In this document: one piece after another, positions 1-7,189 of the stretch
Layout of the letters: every line of letters starts with the position of its first letter
How positions within the stretch are numbered: the first letter of the stretch is position 1
Origin: an uncultured Clostridia bacterium
GTDB taxonomy: Bacteria; Bacillota; Clostridia; UBA1381
NCBI GenBank assembly: GCA_944391635.1
Contig: CALXUL010000017.1
Location: 1 to 16,310, forward strand
DNA length: 16,310 bases
Direction of reading: 5' to 3'
Position numbers and translations under genes: made by a program
The notes under the pieces: generated by a model
What the model was told of the DNA's origin: nothing
Seen by the model: the letters and a program-made list of their open reading frames with translations, nothing else
Database searches by the model: none

Positions 1-500
1 TTGTAATTAATATAAGGTATTTGTTGATGAGTATAGTGCTGTCGCAGCGGCTGGTGAAGATGCCGGCAGCGAAGCGGCTTGTGGTTGCGTTTGGAGTGAC
101 GGATGAAATTTTTACTGTCGCATCAACCAAACCGCATAAAGTAGGATTTTTATATATGCTGGGACTTATTGCCGTGCCGTATATTGGCTGGTGTCTGGGT
201 ACATTTTTAGGCGCTGTGGCAGGTAATCTTTTGGGAGAAGCGGTAAGCTCCGCGCTTGGGATTGGGTTATATGCGATGTTTATTGCAATAGTTCTGCCTG
301 CCGCGCGAAGCGACAGGGCGGTTATGTTTGCAGCGGGGGTTGCGGTTATGGTATCCTGTCTGTTTTATTGGTGGAGTTTTTTGTCGGCAGTATCATCAGG
401 CTGGGCTGTTATTATAGCATCGGTGTTGGCAGCATCTTTAGCAGCGGCAATTTTCCCGCGAAACGGTGCGGACGAGGATTTGATTGAGAATCGTAACTAA
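1..500 (+). CDS. AzlC family amino-acid (branched-chain) exporter subunit, 5' partial
   Basis: The frame is open to the left edge: codons before the TTG at 21 read V-I-N-I-R-Y-L-L-M-S, which fits the conserved AzlC stretch (family form roughly 'INLRHLLMS'), so the true start lies outside the window. AzlC is the large membrane subunit of the AzlCD exporter, known in Bacillus for export of leucine analogues such as azaleucine. Visible family signs are the 'FGVTDEIF' motif, 'GWCLGTFLGA', the 'MFIAIVLPA' segment and 'SSGWAVIIAS' near the C-terminus, spread over about four hydrophobic segments. About 165 of the usual 230 or so residues are present. No AzlD (about 100 residues, small membrane protein) follows; the next gene, 21 nt on, is a dipeptidase. 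The substrate is inferred from the family only. Confidence 0.85.
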   Translation, partial: VINIRYLLMSIVLSQRLVKMPAAKRLVVAFGVTDEIFTVASTKPHKVGFLYMLGLIAVPYIGWCLGTFLGAVAGNLLGEAVSSALGIGLYAMFIAIVLPAARSDRAVMFAAGVAVMVSCLFYWWSFLSAVSSGWAVIIASVLAASLAAAIFPRNGADEDLIENRN

Positions 501-521
501 CAAATAAAGGGGGATAAACTG

Positions 522-1430
522 ATGTTTATTGATGGGCACTGTGATACAGCGTCGGTGATGCTGGATATGAAAAAAGTGCTGAAAAAAAATACTCTGCATC
601 TTGACCTTTCGCGTATGCCGAAAGGATATACACAGGTTTTTGCAGCATTTTCCGCACCGGAATATTATCAGGCACCGATGCAAAGAGTTGAGGCGATTAT
701 TGCAAAAATCAAAGCCGAGGCCGCTAAAAAAACAAATAAAATTGAAATATGCACTGATAATGAGCAGAGGCTAAAAGCCATAGAAAACGGAAATTGCGCC
801 GCATTTATCAGTGTGGAGGGCGCAGAAGCGGTAAAAAGAGTTGAGGATGTTGGGCATTTATATGAGCTTGGTGTGAGATTTATGTCGCTTACTTGGAATA
901 ATGAAAATGCGCTTGCCGGCGGTGTGGATAGTAGCGCAGGGCTTACGGTGCTGGGCAGGAATGTTATTGGTGAGATGGGCAAAAAGGGCATGATACTTGA
1001 TGTTTCTCACCTTAATGACCGCTCGTTCTGGGAGGCGATGAGGGTGACATTGTGGCCGGTAATTGCATCGCATTCATGTTCGAGGAGCGTGTATAAACAT
1101 AAACGCAACCTTACCGATGAACAGTTTCGCGCAATATGCGCCAGAGGGGGAGTTGTTGGGATAAATTTTTATCCTAAATTTCTAAATGGCAGAAATACCG
1201 CCTACATAAAAAATATAATTAGGCATATAGACCGGTTTATAAAACTTGGCGGTGAGAACAATATCGGGCTGGGTTCGGATTTTGACGGAGTAGAAACGCT
1301 GCCGCAGGATTTAAAGGGCGTAGAGGATATGCCGGTTTTGAGAAATGCGTTTTTGGAGCATGGGTACAGCCAGAAACTTACAGATAAAATATGTTTTGGA
1401 AATTTTGAACGTATTCTCAGGCTTTTGTAA
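522..1430 (+). CDS. Membrane dipeptidase-like zinc peptidase, family M19
   Basis: A 302-residue protein of the renal dipeptidase (M19) family, zinc amidohydrolases that cleave dipeptides. The metal ligands fit the family pattern: His6 and Asp8 in 'DGHCDT', bridging Glu99 in 'SVEGAEA', His163 in 'DVSHLND' and His184 in 'ASHSCSR', the last two spaced 21 residues apart as in the mammalian enzyme. Asp253 lies in the conserved 'GLGSDFDG'. Length is normal for bacterial members. There is no signal peptide, so it is probably cytoplasmic, unlike the GPI-anchored mammalian form. The start is set by an AAAGGGGG ribosome site about 8 nt before ATG. It follows the AzlC gene by 21 nt, probably co-transcribed; a link between peptide hydrolysis and amino-acid export is plausible but inferred. 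Confidence 0.93.
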   Translation: MFIDGHCDTASVMLDMKKVLKKNTLHLDLSRMPKGYTQVFAAFSAPEYYQAPMQRVEAIIAKIKAEAAKKTNKIEICTDNEQRLKAIENGNCAAFISVEGAEAVKRVEDVGHLYELGVRFMSLTWNNENALAGGVDSSAGLTVLGRNVIGEMGKKGMILDVSHLNDRSFWEAMRVTLWPVIASHSCSRSVYKHKRNLTDEQFRAICARGGVVGINFYPKFLNGRNTAYIKNIIRHIDRFIKLGGENNIGLGSDFDGVETLPQDLKGVEDMPVLRNAFLEHGYSQKLTDKICFGNFERILRLL

Positions 1431-1489
1431 TTTCTTTTTTTGCGGTTGAATATATATTATGTATACCGCAGAAAAAGGAGCTGGTAACA

Positions 1490-2011
1490 ATGAGCAGGGG
1501 TTATAAATGGATGATTATTGCAGGGACAGTATTTGCCGCAGGGCTTTGTGCCGGCGCGTTTGCGGCGGTAAAAACGCCGCCTGAAACGCTGTATGATTAT
1601 TTTTCCGAGCTTGGAGGGGGAGACATAAAAATTAGTACCGCACCGGCGGTATTAAACGCCTTATTGGTATGGGCTGTTTTGTTTTTTTCGGCTTTTTTCA
1701 GGTTCGGTGCGGTGACAACGGCTTTGGCGGTTGGGGTACGCGGATTTACCGACGGATATGCGGTAACGTCTATTTTAAGAATAATGGGTGCGCGCGGGCT
1801 GTGGCTTTGCTTTTTCGATATATTGGGTGCGCCGGTTATTATTCTGATGGCTGCATCGGTTATGTGCGCGCTTACCTGCCCGGGCGAATCGGGGGCGCGG
1901 TATCTTGCGCGAAGCGGATTGTTTTTACTTCTTTTGGTGCTGGAGACGGCATTATGCTCCGTGGCTGCCGGGGCGGTGGCAAAGGCGGTTTTGCCGCAGG
2001 TTTCGTTTTGA
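1490..2011 (+). CDS. Putative stage II sporulation protein M-like membrane protein
   Basis: A 173-residue protein with an N-terminal membrane anchor (about residues 8-26) and further hydrophobic segments near 52-70, 75-90, 105-128 and 140-168. SpoIIM is part of the DMP complex (SpoIID, SpoIIM, SpoIIP) that drives engulfment during sporulation. The support is moderate: a 'GVRGFTDGYAV...GARGLWL' core resembles the 'kGf..Gf.v...G.kG' core of SpoIIM, and size and topology fit. The gene sits 18 nt upstream of a XerD-like recombinase, a neighbourhood known for spoIIM in Firmicutes. It is divergent and shorter than the roughly 200-residue Bacillus protein. An AAGGAG site lies 9 nt before ATG. It could be an unrelated small membrane protein. 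Confidence 0.55.
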   Translation: MSRGYKWMIIAGTVFAAGLCAGAFAAVKTPPETLYDYFSELGGGDIKISTAPAVLNALLVWAVLFFSAFFRFGAVTTALAVGVRGFTDGYAVTSILRIMGARGLWLCFFDILGAPVIILMAASVMCALTCPGESGARYLARSGLFLLLLVLETALCSVAAGAVAKAVLPQVSF

Positions 2012-2029
2012 CAGGAGGAAGATTTCAAA

Positions 2030-2914
2030 ATGAAAGAATATATTGACAGTTTTGCCGTTTTTATGTCGAAGGAAGGACAAAAATCGGAGAATACAATTTC
2101 CTGTTATTGCCGTGATGTTGGTAAATATATGGATTTTCTCGGAAAGAATGGCATAACAGATATTGCTGATACAACTAAATCTACTGTACTTACATATCTG
2201 CTGTTTTTGCAGAAAGAAGGACGCTCGGCGTCAACCGTCAATAGGAATCTTGCGTCACTGAGGTCTTTTTATACATATCTTACAGGCAACAGTATCCGGA
2301 CCAATGACCCTACATTAAACCTTGAAGTGCCAAGAAATGACCGTAAACCGCCTCGGATTCTTTCCACACGGGAGGTGGAACGGCTGCTTAGTGCGCCGGA
2401 TGAAAGTGGGGTAAAGGGGATACGTGACCGTGCAATTCTTGAAGTGATGTATGCCACGGGCATTAAGGTATCAGAGCTTGTTGGGCTTGATGTACGTGAT
2501 GTAAACACAGGCGCAGGCTTTTTGAGATGCCGCGGAGGAGTGCATGAAAGGATTCTGCCAATGGGACAGTATGCGGCGGCTGCAATAGACGAGTATCTTG
2601 ATAAAGCGCGTCCGGAGCTTCAAAATAATATGTATACTTCCGCACTATTTCTTAATTGTTCCGGAGGAAGGATTTCCCGGCAGGGACTTTGGAAAATGCT
2701 TAAGCACTATAAAGAAAAAGCAGGTATTGCGACAGATATAACCCCGTATACTCTGCGTCATTCTTTTGCGGCGCATCTTCTGGAAAACGGCGCAGACCTT
2801 GCGGCAATTCAGGAAATGCTCGGGCATGCCGATATTTCCACCACTAAAGTATATTCAAAGCTTGTAAATTCGCATATAAAAGAGGTATATTTAAAAGCGC
2901 ATCCTCGTGCATAG
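2030..2914 (+). CDS. XerD-like tyrosine recombinase with substituted catalytic residues
   Basis: A 294-residue protein with full XerD architecture: an N-terminal SAM-like core-binding domain (about residues 1-90, with 'SASTVNRNLASLRSFYTYL') and a C-terminal catalytic domain ending in 'HPRA' as in XerD. XerC/XerD resolve chromosome dimers at dif. Aligning by eye to E. coli XerD, R148 is Lys146 ('ATGIKVSEL'), K172 is about Gly169 ('RGGVHER'), and H244 is Tyr240 ('TPYTLRH'). R247 (Arg243), H270 (His266) and nucleophile Y279 (Tyr275) are kept. The fold and nucleophile are intact but half of the catalytic set is changed, so activity is doubtful or altered. I recall similar 'GIKVSEL' proteins in other Clostridia, so this may be a family rather than decay. 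AGGAGG lies 11 nt before ATG. Confidence 0.88.
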   Translation: MKEYIDSFAVFMSKEGQKSENTISCYCRDVGKYMDFLGKNGITDIADTTKSTVLTYLLFLQKEGRSASTVNRNLASLRSFYTYLTGNSIRTNDPTLNLEVPRNDRKPPRILSTREVERLLSAPDESGVKGIRDRAILEVMYATGIKVSELVGLDVRDVNTGAGFLRCRGGVHERILPMGQYAAAAIDEYLDKARPELQNNMYTSALFLNCSGGRISRQGLWKMLKHYKEKAGIATDITPYTLRHSFAAHLLENGADLAAIQEMLGHADISTTKVYSKLVNSHIKEVYLKAHPRA

Positions 2915-2979
2915 CCTGAGAAGGTGAGCCGGAAAGCTTTTGCAAAATAGCAGTTAGGCTGAAAAACAGATACAGGCGG

Positions 2980-3019
2980 CAGAGCCGAAGCTATAAGACG
3001 TGGCTGGCTCTGTTTTTTT
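2980..3019 (+). terminator. Rho-independent terminator after the xerD-like gene
   Basis: CAGAGCC (2980-2986) pairs with GGCTCTG (3006-3012) and is followed at once by seven T (3013-3019). The loop is long (19 nt) and contains a second GGCT, so the helix can slip. It closes the azlC-to-xerD-like run. Confidence 0.75.
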
Positions 3020-3294
3020 ATTTGGAAAAGAATAATATATAAATAAAGCAGTGAGTTTTAGATTGTAAAAAAACGTTACAGTTTATATGGATGAAAGTTT
3101 TTTGGGCTATTTTGGGCTGCCGATGCAATACGCATATATCCGCCAAGTCTTTTAGTTCTTGATAAAGGCATAATGTCAAAGAATACGGCTGCAAAAAATG
3201 TAGTTTTTTGACCGCGTTTTTAAAATCAGGCAATAATTTGGCATATTTGTATTAAAATTAGGCAAACTGCAGGCAAAAAATGTGAAAAAGTCTA

Positions 3295-3323
3295 TTGTAC
3301 TTTAAAGGCAATTAGTGTATAAT
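3295..3323 (+). promoter_or_regulatory. Sigma-A-type promoter of the DUF362-trmL-...-proS unit
   Basis: A perfect TATAAT -10 box (3318-3323) has a partial -35 TTGTAC (3295-3300) exactly 17 nt upstream. Transcription would start near 3330, giving a short leader of about 30 nt before the ATG at 3359. This is the only clear promoter I see ahead of the seven closely spaced genes ending at 12000. Confidence 0.7.
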
Positions 3324-3358
3324 AATAGGGTTAATTAAGATAAATCGGAGAATGACTC

Positions 3359-4510
3359 ATGGATAAACGAGTTTCAATTGTTAAATGTGACAGTTATGCC
3401 GAAACGGCAGAAAAAGTACACAAGGCTCTTGAGCTTTTGGGCGGCATAGAAGCTTTTGTGAAACCGGGGGATAAGGTTGTAATAAAACCCAATTATGTTT
3501 CGCGTAAAAATCCTGCTGACGCTGCTACAACGCATCCGGAATTTTTAAGGGCTGTAATAGTTGAGGCGGAAAATGCCGGGGGCAGTGTGGTTGTTGCGGA
3601 AAGCCCGGGCGGACCGTACAGCCGCGCGATGCTTGGAATGGTATATTCCGGCTGCGGTGCGGATGAGGCGGTAAAAGGTACAGGCGCATCTCTTAATTAT
3701 GATACGGGTTTTCGTGAAAAGGAGTTTCCGGCAGGACATACGGTTAAAAAGTTTACCGTTATAGACCCGATTCTTGAAGCGGATGTTATAATCTCTTTGC
3801 CAAAACTTAAAACTCATTCTATGACAAGCTATACCGGAGCTGTGAAAAATATGTTTGGGGTAATTCCTGGCACTCATAAAGCTGAAATGCATTTTAGATT
3901 GAATGAGCGGGCAGCTTTTTGTTCAATGCTTGTAGACCTTTGCGAGTGTGTTACGCCGCATCTTTCAATTATGGACGGCGTATGGGCAATGGAGGGCAAT
4001 GGACCTACTGCCGGGGAAAACAGGAAAGCAGGGCTTATTATTGCGGCGAAAAATCCGTTTGCCCTGGATTTGGCAGCGAGCAGCATTATTGGCTATATGC
4101 CGCATGAAGTGGATACTGTACTGTTTTCGGCGCAAAGGGGACTATGCCCTGAGAGCGCGGCTGAACTTACAGTGCTGGGCGAAAGGCTTGAGGATGTGAT
4201 GATGCCGGATTTTAAAAAGCCGGAGTCGCATTTTGATTTATTGAAATTACTGCCTGTTCCGTCGGCGATGCGGGCGTGGCTGACTGAGAAATTATCGGCA
4301 AGACCAAAGATAGATTATGATATGTGCGTGGGCTGCGGCGAGTGTGCAAGGTGCTGCCCGCCAAAAGCAATAGATATGAAAGAGCACAGACCACATATAC
4401 GCCGCGAGGCGTGTATAAAATGCTTCTGCTGCCAGGAATTATGCCCGAAAAAAGCAGTGAAAATCGAAAGAAGCGTTGCTAACAGGCTGATGCTCCGCCT
4501 GCTCAAATAA
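3359..4510 (+). CDS. DUF362 protein fused to a 2[4Fe-4S] ferredoxin domain
   Basis: A 383-residue protein. Residues about 1-300 are a DUF362 domain, with signature stretches 'GDKVVIKPNYV', 'ISLPKLKTHSMTSYTGAVKNMFG' (shown in part) and 'IMDGVWAMEGNGP'. The biochemical role of DUF362 is not established. The C-terminus is a bacterial-type ferredoxin with two CxxCxxCxxxCP motifs: Cys323/326/329/333 and Cys352/355/358/362, predicting two [4Fe-4S] clusters; an extra Cys357 lies inside the second motif. It is probably cytoplasmic and redox-active, as expected in an anaerobe. GGAG lies 8 nt before ATG. It is the first gene of a long unit with tRNA and glycolysis genes, which does not reveal its partner. 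Confidence 0.92.
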   Translation: MDKRVSIVKCDSYAETAEKVHKALELLGGIEAFVKPGDKVVIKPNYVSRKNPADAATTHPEFLRAVIVEAENAGGSVVVAESPGGPYSRAMLGMVYSGCGADEAVKGTGASLNYDTGFREKEFPAGHTVKKFTVIDPILEADVIISLPKLKTHSMTSYTGAVKNMFGVIPGTHKAEMHFRLNERAAFCSMLVDLCECVTPHLSIMDGVWAMEGNGPTAGENRKAGLIIAAKNPFALDLAASSIIGYMPHEVDTVLFSAQRGLCPESAAELTVLGERLEDVMMPDFKKPESHFDLLKLLPVPSAMRAWLTEKLSARPKIDYDMCVGCGECARCCPPKAIDMKEHRPHIRREACIKCFCCQELCPKKAVKIERSVANRLMLRLLK

Positions 4511-4540
4511 ATGCAGGGTTTTTGAAAGGACCGAAAAGGA

Positions 4541-5032
4541 ATGTTTAACATAGTATTGGTGGAGCCGGAGATACCGCAGAATACGGGCAATATTGCGCGT
4601 ACTTGCGCGGCAACCGGCAGCAAGCTTCATATTGTAAAGCCGATGGGGTTTGCTATTGATGACAGGAAATTAAAAAGAGCAGGACTCGATTACTGGCATT
4701 TGCTGGGCGTAAAATATTACGACAGCCTGAAGGATTTTTTTGATAAGACGCGGGGCGGAAGATATTTTTTCTCAACCACAAAAGCGCAGAAGAAATATAC
4801 GGATATTGAATTTTGTGACGGGGATTATATTCTGTTCGGCAAGGAAACAAAGGGACTGCCGGAAGAACTTCTTTATGAAAATCCTCAAAGCTGTATAAGA
4901 ATACCTATGATAAGCGAGGCGAGAAGCCTTAATTTATCAAATGCGGTGGCAATAGTCGTGTATGAAGCACTCAGACAGGTTGGCTTTTTTGATTTAAAAA
5001 CAAGCGGGGAGCTTACACAGTATAATTGGTAA
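4541..5032 (+). CDS. trmL: tRNA (cytidine(34)-2'-O)-methyltransferase TrmL (SPOUT family)
   Basis: A 163-residue SPOUT methyltransferase of the TrmL/YibK/CspR type, which 2'-O-methylates the wobble C34 or U34 of leucine tRNAs using S-adenosylmethionine, acting as a dimer in the cytoplasm. The sequence has the typical N-terminus 'VLVEPEIPQNTGNIARTCAA', then 'KLKRAGLDYW', the knot motif 'FGKETKGLPEEL' from residue 99, and 'IPMISEARSLNLSNAVAIV' from residue 121. Length is normal (about 155-165). GAAAGGA at 4524-4530 precedes ATG by 10 nt. The gene is 30 nt after DUF362 and its tail lies 26 nt before the DegV start, consistent with an operon. Together with metG and proS downstream it gives the unit a translation theme. 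Confidence 0.95.
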   Translation: MFNIVLVEPEIPQNTGNIARTCAATGSKLHIVKPMGFAIDDRKLKRAGLDYWHLLGVKYYDSLKDFFDKTRGGRYFFSTTKAQKKYTDIEFCDGDYILFGKETKGLPEELLYENPQSCIRIPMISEARSLNLSNAVAIVVYEALRQVGFFDLKTSGELTQYNW

Positions 5033-5058
5033 CAGGCTTTGCCGGAAAGGAAGCGAAT

Positions 5059-5928
5059 ATGAGCAAAATAAAAATTTTGGTAGATACGGGAGCGGACTTG
5101 CCGCCGGAGATGTTTGAAAAGTATGATATTGGGCTTATAGACTTTATGGTTAATTTCGGTGACGAGAGTTTTGTTGCCGGCAAAGAGATGACAAACGCAC
5201 AGTTTTATGACAGGATTAGGACAACTGGTGTGCATCCTAAAACCGCGCAGACCCCGTTTCAGGATATGTATGACCGGCTTTTGGAGGAATCTAAACTTTG
5301 CGATACACTTATATACTTCACGCTTTCCGGGAAAGCCAGCGGTCAGAATAATACCGCGACATTGGTTGCAAAAGAAATAATGGAAGAAAATCCCAAGGCT
5401 GATATACGTGTTGTAGACACAAAAAGTTTCTCGGTATTTATAGCTGCTGCTGCGATTTATGCAAGCGAGCTTTTAAGAGCAGGAGAAACAGCTGATACTA
5501 TAATTGAAAAATGCTCTGAGTATGTGGAAAGCTGGGAAGCGTATCTTATTGTTGATGATTTGGGTTATCTCGAAAAGGGTGGACGAATTACCAAAACAGC
5601 CGCAATTGTAGGGTCAATTCTGGATATAAGACCGGTGCTTACTATCCGTGACGGGCTTATTGAACCGATTGGGAAGCTGAGAGGAAAGAAGAAAATATAC
5701 TCAAAGCTTATTGAGATGATAAAGGAAAATCCTGAATTTGATAATAAAGACCCTCGGTTTATGGTAGTACATTCCAATGAGGAATATGCATTTAAAATGT
5801 GTGAAGCTATAGATGAGGAGTTTGGAGAAGGCAGAATATATATGAAAAGTGAATTTGGACCCATAATCGGTACGCATACGGGTCCGGGAGCACTTGCGGT
5901 AGTTGCGGCTAAAAAGCCGGCAAAGTGA
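5059..5928 (+). CDS. DegV family (FakB-type) fatty-acid-binding protein
   Basis: A 289-residue DegV protein. Family members bind a fatty acid, and the FakB proteins present it to the kinase FakA for phosphorylation before phospholipid synthesis. Family signs are 'ILVDTGADLPPEM' at the N-terminus, 'KTAQTPFQDM' (the TSQP-like loop), 'YFTLSGKASGQNN', 'VVDTKSFSV', 'LIVDDLGYLEKGGRI' and the C-terminal 'GPIIGTHTGPGALAV'. An upstream in-frame GTG at 5026 overlaps trmL and lacks a ribosome site; ATG 5059 has GGAAAGGA about 7 nt before it and gives normal family length, so I chose it. No FakA-like kinase is in this window. The exact fatty-acid preference cannot be read from sequence. Confidence 0.93.
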   Translation: MSKIKILVDTGADLPPEMFEKYDIGLIDFMVNFGDESFVAGKEMTNAQFYDRIRTTGVHPKTAQTPFQDMYDRLLEESKLCDTLIYFTLSGKASGQNNTATLVAKEIMEENPKADIRVVDTKSFSVFIAAAAIYASELLRAGETADTIIEKCSEYVESWEAYLIVDDLGYLEKGGRITKTAAIVGSILDIRPVLTIRDGLIEPIGKLRGKKKIYSKLIEMIKENPEFDNKDPRFMVVHSNEEYAFKMCEAIDEEFGEGRIYMKSEFGPIIGTHTGPGALAVVAAKKPAK

Positions 5929-5946
5929 TGGAAAGGAACGGTCAGG

Positions 5947-7155
5947 ATGAAATATATAGTAGTATTGGGAGACGGAATGGCGGATTACGCGGTAGAAGAG
6001 TTTGGGGGTAAAACTGTTTTAGACGTTGCAAAAAAGCCGAATATGGATTATATGTCACAAAACGGTGAGCTGGGGCTGGTAAAGACAGTGCCCGACGGTA
6101 TGAAGCCGGGAAGTGACGTGGCAAATCTTGCGGTTATGGGATATGACACATCGGTATGCTATACCGGAAGATCTCCGCTTGAGGCGGCGTCGATAGGCGT
6201 TGAGCTGAAACCTGATGATGTGACATTCAGAACAAATTTGGTAACATTGTCGTCCGAGGCAGAGTTTGAGGACAGGACAATGCTTGATTATTCTGCCGGA
6301 GAAATAAGTACTGCCGAGGCCAAGGAACTGATAGAGGCGGTAGAGAAAGAATTATCGGCGGAAAACAGGCATTTCTATGCAGGAGTGAGTTATCGCCATC
6401 TGCTTGTATGGGACAAGGGCAGTACGAATGTTGAGCTGACTCCGCCGCATGATATTTCCGACCGTCCGATAAAGGACTATCTTCCTAAAGGCGATAATGC
6501 GGATATTTTGCTGGATATGATGAAAAAAGCCTCAAAAATCCTGTCGGAACACCCGATAAATAAAAAGAGGATTGAGCAAGGTAAAAACCCGGCAAATTCT
6601 ATTTGGATATGGGGCGAGGGAAAAAAGCCTTCTTTGGAAAATTTTGAGGCAAAATACGGCTTAAAAGGCAGTGTTATATCGGCAGTTGATTTGATAAAGG
6701 GCATAGCAGTTTGCGCGGGAATGAAATCAATTGATGTTGAGGGCGCAACCGGTACGTATGAAACAAATTTTGACGGTAAGGCAAGAGCGGCAAAAAATGC
6801 GCTTATGAGCGGTGCGGATTTTGTATATATACATATGGAAGCACCGGATGAATGCGGGCATCAGGGTGATGCGGAGCATAAGAAGCTGTCGGTTGAGCTG
6901 ATAGATGAAAAGGTGATAGGATATTTAAGGGAAGAACTGTATCACTGCGGCGTTGATTACCGAATGTTGATTATGCCGGATCATCCGACGCCAATAAGTC
7001 TCAAAACGCACGTGAGCGACCCGGTGCCGTACATTATATATGATTCGTCAGAAGAAAACGGCAGTGGTCTTACTTATTCCGAAAAGAACGCAGCCGAAAC
7101 AGGTATATATCTTCCGGTAGGCTATGAACTGATGCGGCGGTTTTTGGGCAAATAA
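5947..7155 (+). CDS. apgM: Cofactor-independent phosphoglycerate mutase, archaeal type (ApgM)
   Basis: A 402-residue alkaline-phosphatase-superfamily enzyme that interconverts 3- and 2-phosphoglycerate in glycolysis and gluconeogenesis without 2,3-bisphosphoglycerate. Metal ligand Asp9 is in 'VLGDGMAD', the likely phospho-acceptor Ser56 in 'KPGSDVANLAVMGYD', and further metal ligands in 'EAPDECGHQGDAEHK' and 'IMPDHPTP'. Length matches the archaeal-type family (about 400), distinct from GpmI (about 510). Bacterial relatives have also been proposed as homoserine kinases (ThrH-like annotation), so that is the alternative. It starts 18 nt after the DegV gene with GGAAAGGA upstream. Other glycolytic genes are not in the window. 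Confidence 0.92.
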   Translation: MKYIVVLGDGMADYAVEEFGGKTVLDVAKKPNMDYMSQNGELGLVKTVPDGMKPGSDVANLAVMGYDTSVCYTGRSPLEAASIGVELKPDDVTFRTNLVTLSSEAEFEDRTMLDYSAGEISTAEAKELIEAVEKELSAENRHFYAGVSYRHLLVWDKGSTNVELTPPHDISDRPIKDYLPKGDNADILLDMMKKASKILSEHPINKKRIEQGKNPANSIWIWGEGKKPSLENFEAKYGLKGSVISAVDLIKGIAVCAGMKSIDVEGATGTYETNFDGKARAAKNALMSGADFVYIHMEAPDECGHQGDAEHKKLSVELIDEKVIGYLREELYHCGVDYRMLIMPDHPTPISLKTHVSDPVPYIIYDSSEENGSGLTYSEKNAAETGIYLPVGYELMRRFLGK

Positions 7156-7189
7156 AAACAGTTAACTTTAGAAAGGCGGCTTAAAGGAG

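Larger units (their letters stand above)
2915..3358. other. Intergenic region between the two plus-strand transcription units
   Basis: This 444-nt gap contains no convincing gene. Its first 100 nt are moderately GC-rich and structured: AGCCT (2913-2917) can pair with AGGCT (2956-2960), a TTTTGCAAAA palindrome sits at 2938-2947, and the terminator follows. From about 3020 to 3290 it is AT-rich without repeats, T-box or riboswitch signature that I recognise. The last 60 nt hold the promoter and ribosome site of the DUF362 gene. A 71-codon minus-strand reading frame at 3018-3233 lacks a ribosome site and recognisable content. Confidence 0.7.

Noticed and set aside
1440..1470. TGCGGT/ACCGCA inverted repeat between the dipeptidase and spoIIM-like genes as a terminator
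   Set aside because: The T-run precedes rather than follows the stem on the plus strand, and the loop is 18 nt; not a convincing terminator in either direction.
1669..2046. 125-codon plus-strand frame overlapping the spoIIM-like gene
   Set aside because: Alternate frame of the membrane protein gene; lacks a ribosome site and gives a glycine- and arginine-rich shadow sequence.
2915..2935. CTGAGA resembling the thiamine pyrophosphate riboswitch core, after the xerD-like gene
   Set aside because: The other conserved TPP elements (such as the CCTGAT and GCGTAGGGA parts) are absent and the orientation leads into a terminator, not a gene.
3018..3233. 71-codon minus-strand reading frame in the intergenic gap
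   Set aside because: No ribosome site before its ATG, no recognisable domain or signal, overlaps the terminator, and lies in AT-rich sequence where such frames arise by chance.
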